Positions 1 to 6,000 of a stretch of 8,920 nucleotides of DNA are shown here, in pieces. This DNA is from Gemmatimonadota bacterium (lineage in GTDB: Bacteria > Gemmatimonadota > Gemmatimonadetes > Longimicrobiales > Longimicrobiaceae). Within the stretch, counting starts at the first letter, position 1. Each line of letters opens with the position of its first letter. A program made the translations under genes and the position numbers. The stretch is from positions 1-8,920 of the forward strand of contig JAFAYN010000447.1 in assembly GCA_019240375.1 (NCBI GenBank). The letters are read 5' to 3'. The notes under the pieces are model-generated. The model was not told the DNA's origin, searched no databases, and worked only from the letters and a program-made list of their open reading frames with translations.

Positions 1-3000
1 GGTGCCGGTGGGGGTGGCCGGCGAGCTGTACCTGGGCGGGATCGGGCTGGCGCGCGGGTACACCGGGCGTCCCGACCTGACGGCGGAGCGCTTCCTCCCC
101 GACGCGCGGGGGACGCACGCCGGCGCGCGGATGTACCGCACCGGCGACCTCGCCCGCTACTTCGCCGACGGGACCATCGAGCTGCTGGGCCGCATCGACC
201 ACCAGGTCAAGATCCGCGGCTTCCGCATCGAGCTGGAGGAGATCAACACGGCGCTGCGCCGGCACCCGGCGGTGGTGCGCGCGGTGACCGTCGCGCGGGA
301 GGACGTCCCGGGCGAGCGGCGGCTGGTGGCGTACCTGGTGGCGGCCGGGGGTGTGGAGGTGCCCGCTCCGGTGGAGCTGCGGGAGCTGCTGCGGGAAAGC
401 CTGCCGGACTACATGGTCCCCGCCGCGTACGTGTGGATGGAGGCGCTTCCGCTCTCCGCCAACGGCAAGGTCGACCGCAAGGCGCTCCCCCGCCCGTCGG
501 GGACGCACTCGGTGAGCGACGCTGCCTTCCCGCGCACCCCCACCGAGGCGGCGCTGGCGGGGATCTGGAGCGAGGTGCTCGGCGTGGAGGGGATCGGGAT
601 CCACGACGACTTCTTCGAGATGGGCGGGCACTCGCTCACCGCCACCCGCGCGCTGGCCCGCGTCCGCGAGGCGTTCGGGGTGGAGGTGCCGCAGCGCGTC
701 TTCTTCGACGCGTCCAGCGTCGCCGAGGTCGCCGCGTGGGTGGACGCCGCGAGCGGGGCGGGGGCGGGGGAGAGCGAGCTCGTGCCGCTGCGCCGCCTGG
801 AGCGCGACGGGCCGGCGCCGCTCTCCTTCGCGCAGCAGCGCCTGTGGGTGATCGACCGGATGGAGCCGGGAAGCTCCGCGTACAACATCCCCATCGCGCT
901 GCGCCTCGAAGGGCCGCTGGACGCGGGGCTCCTGGAGTGCTCGCTGGCGGAGCTGGTCGAGCGGCACGAGTCGCTGCGCACCGTGTTCACCGTGGTGGAC
1001 GGCGGTCCGGCGCAGCTCGTCCTCCCCTCCGTGCCGGTCCGCCTGGAAACGGTCGACCTGTCCGGCGGCGGGCCGGACGCGCGCCTGGCCGCCGAAGCGG
1101 ACCGCCCCTTCGACCTGGAGCGCGGCCCCCTCTTCCGGGGGACGCTCTTCCGCGCGAGCCCGGACGAGCACCTGCTCCTGCTGGTGATGCACCACGTGAT
1201 CGGCGACGGGTGGAGCACGGGGATCCTCCTGGGCGAGCTGGCCGCCGTCTACCGGGCGCGCGTGGCGGGGGAGGCCCCCTCGCTCCCCGAGCTGCCGGTG
1301 CGGTACACCGACTACGCCGTGTGGCAGCGCCAGTGGATGCGCGGCCCGGCGCTGGAGTCGCAGGTCGCCTGGTGGCGCGAGCGGCTGGCGGGCGCCGCCC
1401 CGACGCTGGAACTCCCCACCGACCGCCCCCGCCCCCCCGCGGCGAGCCACCGCGGGGGAGCGGTCCCCTTCGCGGTCACCGGCGGGCTGCTGGAGCGGCT
1501 GCACGCGCTCGGCCGGGGCGAGGACGCCACGCTGCACATGACGCTCCTCGCCGCCTTCGACCTCCTCCTCGGCCGCTATGCCGGGACCGACGACGTGGTG
1601 GTCGGCGGGCCGGTGGCGGGGCGGACGCGCCCCGAGCTGGAGGGGCTGGTCGGCTTCTTCGTCAACACGGTGGTCTTCCGGGTAGACCTGTCCGGCGACC
1701 CCACCGTCCGCGAGCTGCTGGCGCGGGTGCGCGAGGCGACGCTCGGCGCGTACGACCACCAGGACGTCCCCTTCGACCGCCTGGTGGAGGAGCTGCGCCC
1801 GGAGCGCTCGCTCAGCCACAACCCGATCTTCCAGGCGGCGCTCGCCCTGAACAACGCGGGGACGCAGACGGAAGGGATGGGCGCGCTCCGCACCCGGCGG
1901 GTGGAGGTCCCGCTGGAAAGCGCCAAGTTCGACCTGGCGCTGGAGCTGGAAGAGTCGCCGGACGGGTTCGAGGGGGTGCTCCGCTACGCGGCCGAGCTGT
2001 TCGACGCCGCTACGGCGGAGCGGATGGCGGAGCACCTGGCGGGGATCTTGGAAGCCTTCGCCGCCGGCCCGGACCGCCACCTTTCCGAGCTGTCGCTCCC
2101 CACCCCGGAGGAGCGCCGCCTGCTGCTGGAGGGGTGGAACGACACGGCGCGCCCGTACCCGGACGTCCTCGTCCACGAGCGGATCGCCGAGCGGGCGCGC
2201 CTCGCCCCGGACGCGGCCGCGCTGGCCGACGCGGAAGAGACGCTGACCTACGCCGAGCTGGACCGCCGCGCCAACCGGCTCGCCAACCACCTCCGCCGCC
2301 TGGGCGTCGGCCCGGAAACGCGGGTGGGGATCTGCCTGGAGCGCTCCGCGGGGATGGTCGTGGCCGTGCTGGCGACGCTGAAGGCCGGGGGGGCGTACGT
2401 CCCCCTCGACCCCGCCTACCCCGCCGAGCGGCTGGTGTACACCGTGGAGGACTCGGCCGCGCCGGTGATCCTCACCGACTCGCGGCACGCCGAGGCGCTG
2501 GCGGCGCCGGGGGCGGTGCGGGTGTGCCTCGACGTCGAGCGGGAGCGGATCTCGGCCGAGTCGGAGCACGCCCCGGCGAGTGGGGTCGGGCCGGAGAACG
2601 CGGCGTACCTGATCTACACCTCGGGCTCCACCGGCACCCCCAAGGGCGTCGCCGTGGAGCACCGCAGCCTGGCGAACTTCCTCGGCGCGGCGCCTGAGCG
2701 CTTCGGGCTGGAAGCCGGCGACGTCGTCCCGGTGCTGGCGAGCTACGCCTTCGACATCTGGCTCTTCGAAACGCTCCTCCCGCTGAGCGTGGGAGCGACG
2801 GTGCGGGTGCTCGCGCGCGAGCAGGTGATGGAGGCCGCGCGGCTGGTGGAGGCACTGGAGGACGCGACCACCCTGCACGCCGTCCCGGCGCTGATGCGCC
2901 AGGTGGTGGAGGCGGTGCGCGACGGCGGGGCGGGGACGCTCCCCCGGATGCGGCGGGTGTTCGTGGGGGGCGACGCGGTGCCGGCCGACCTCCCGGCCGA

Positions 3001-6000
3001 GATGCTGGCCGTCTTCCCCGGGGCGGAGGTCCACGTGATGTACGGCCCCACCGAGGGGACGATCCTGTGCACCAGCCGCGCGGTGGAGCCGGGGGAGCGG
3101 ATCGAGGGGAACCCGATCGGCCGCCCCCTGGGGAACATGCGCGTGTACGTGGTGGACGCGGCCGGGCAGCCGGCGCCGGTCGGCGTCCCGGGCGAGCTGT
3201 GCATCGGCGGCGTGGCGGTGACCCGGGGGTACCTGGGGCGCCCCGAGCTGACGGCGGAGCGCTTCGTCCCCGACCCGTTCGGCGGCCACGGAACGGCGGG
3301 GGCGCGGCTGTACTGCACCGGCGACCGGGCGCGCTGGCGCCCCGACGGCGAGCTGGAGTTCCTGGGTCGCGTCGACAACCAGGTCAAGATCCGCGGCTTC
3401 CGTATCGAGCCCGGCGAGGTGGAGGCCGTGCTGGCGCAGCACCCCGCGGTGCGCGCCGCCACCGTGACAGTGCGCGAGGACGTCCCCCGCGAGCGGCGCC
3501 TGGTGGCGTACGTGGTCCCCGCCGACGTGGAGGTCGCCGCGGCGGAGCTGCGCGCCTGGCTCAAGGCGCGTCTCCCCGAGTACATGGTCCCGTCCGCCTT
3601 CGTCCTCCTGGAAGCGCTCCCGCTCACCCCCACGGGGAAGGTGGACCGCAAGGCGCTCCCGGCTCCCGAGGGGCGCGCGACGGGGACGTACGTCGCCCCG
3701 CGCACCCCCACCGAGGAAACGCTGGCGGAGATCTGGGCCGACGTGCTGCGCCTGGACCGGGTCGGGGCGGAGGACGACTTCTTCGCGCTGGGCGGGCACT
3801 CGCTCCTGGGGACGCGGGTCACCACCCGGATGCGCGACGCCTTCGGGGTGGAGCTTCCCCTGCGCGTCGTGTTCGAGCACCCCACCCTGGCGCGCCTCGC
3901 CGACCGGGTGGAGGAGGAGCTGCGCGCCGGGGCCGGGGTGCGGATCCCCCCCATCGTCCCCGCCGCCCGCGAGGGGCGGATCCCGCTCTCCTTCGAGCAG
4001 CAGCGGCTCTGGTTCATCGACCAGCTCGCCCCGGGGAACGCCACCTACAACATCGCCGCGGCGCTCCGCCTGCACGGCCCGCTGGACGTGCGGGCGCTGG
4101 CCCGCGCCCTGGGCGAGATCGTGCGGCGGCACGAGGCGCTGCGCACCTCCTTCGCCTCCGTGGCCGGGGAGCCGGTGCAGGTGATCCGGAGGCAGGCGTC
4201 GCTCCCCCTCCCCAGGGTGGACCTGTCCGCCCTGGACCCGGACCTCCGCGAGCGCGAGCTGCGGCGCCTGGCCCGGGCCGAGCCGGAGCGCCCCTTCGAC
4301 CTGGCGCACGGCCCGCTGGTGCGGAGCACGCTGGTGCGCCTCGACCGCGAGGAGCACGCGCTCCTCTTCACCATGCACCACATCGTCGGCGACGGGTGGA
4401 GCATGCAGGTGCTGGTGAACGAGGCGACCGAGCTGTACCGCGCCTTCGCCCGGGGGCGCCCCTCGCCCCTCCCCGAGCCCGAGCTGCAGTACGCCGACTA
4501 CGCGCTCTGGCAGCGGGGCTGGATGCGCGGCCAGGCGCTGGACACCCTCCTGGGGTACTGGTGCGAGCGGCTGGCCGGGGCCCCGCCCGTGCTCGGCTTC
4601 CCCACCGACCGGCCGCGCCCGGCGGTCGCCAGCGACCGGGGGGCGACGCTGAACTTCGACCTCCCCACGCCGACGCTGCGGGCGCTGCGGGCGCTCTGCC
4701 ACCAGGAGGGAGCGACGCTCTTCATGACGCTGCTCGCCGCCTTCCAGGCGCTCCTGGCCCGCTGGTCGGGGGAAGCGGACGTGGTGGTCGGCACCCCGGC
4801 GGCGCGGCGCACCCAGGTGGAGCTGGAGGGGCTGATCGGCTTCTTCGTCAACACCCTCGCGCTGCGCACCGACCTTTCGGGGAACCCCACCTTCCACGAG
4901 CTGCTGGGGCGGGTGCGCGAGACCACGCTGGGGGCGTACACCCACCAGGACCTCCCCTTCGACCGGCTGGTGGAGGAGCTGGGGACGGAGCGCTCGCTGA
5001 GCCACAACCCGGTGTTCCAGGTGATGTTCTCGCTCCAGCTCGATTCCCCGCACGAGCTGTCGCTGGGCGAGGTGCGCGGGGAGCCGATGCCGCAGCCGGG
5101 GAGCCGGGCGATGTTCGACCTGAGCCTGGGCGTGGTGGAGGAGGGCGAGCGGCTGCGCGGGATCCTCACCTACCGCACCGACCTGTTCGACCGCGACACC
5201 ATGGAGCGGCTGGCGGAGCGCTTCACCGGCGTCCTCGCCGAGGTGGCCGCGCACCCCGGGCGCACGCTCGCCACGCTGGAGTCGCTGCACGGCCTGCGGG
5301 GCCGGCTGCGGCGCGGCGGCACCGCGCGGCTGGCCCGGGCTCAGGCGCTGGACGGGCTGCAGGCGCACCTCCGCGCCTCGCTCCCCGAGTACATGGTCCC
5401 CTCGGCCTTCGTCTTCCTGGAGGCGCTTCCGCTGACCTCCAGCGGCAAGGTGGACCGCCGCGCCCTCCCCGAGCCCGCCGAAGCGGCCGCCGCGGGCGAG
5501 TACGTGGCGCCCCGCACCCCGGCCGAGGCGGCGCTGGCGGAGGTCTGGGCCGACGTGCTGGGCGTGGCCCGGGTGGGGGTGAACGACGACTTCTTCGCGC
5601 TGGGCGGACACTCTCTCCTCGCCACCCGCGTGGTGTCGCGCGTGCGGGAGGCGCTGGGGGTGGAGGTGCCGCTCCGCGTCCTGTTCGAGGCGCCCACCGT
5701 GGCGGGGATCGCGGCGCGGCTCGAAGAGCTGCAGCAGAGCGAGCACGAGGCCGGTCCGCCGCTCCGGCGGGTCCCGCGCGACGGCTCCCCGTTCCCGCTC
5801 TCCTTCGGGCAGCAGCGGCTCTGGTTCATCGACCAGTTCCAGCCCGGGAGCCCGCTGTACAACATGCCCTTCGCCCTCCGCGTCCGCGGCGTGCTGGACG
5901 AGGCGGCGCTGGAGCGCAGCCTGGACGAGCTGGTGCGCCGGCACGAGACGCTGCGTACCGTCTTTCCGGCCTCCGGCGACGACCCGGTGCAGGTCATCCT

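Noticed and set aside
433..2697. Long + strand open frame one position off the NRPS frame
   Set aside because: Its translation is almost only Arg, Gly, Ala and Pro with no domain motif. The overlapping frame beginning at base 2 carries every C, A and T motif. GC-rich third positions keep the shifted frame open.
2743..4044. Long antisense open frames, here and at 409-1218, 4498-5169 and 5341-6186
   Set aside because: All are Ser, Arg, Thr and Ala-rich mirror translations of conserved NRPS codons, without recognisable domains or ribosome binding sites.
5288..5350. Compensated frameshift hiding a normal A-domain segment
   Set aside because: The two other forward frames were read through this stretch and gave no A-domain motif. 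Only 35 codons separate the end of C3 from YMVP, far too few for a hidden domain.
5003..5393. Epimerase, methyltransferase or other tailoring domain in place of A3
   Set aside because: The roughly 90 residues after HNPVFQ align with the normal end of a C domain, leaving only the short Arg-rich linker. There is no room for another domain.
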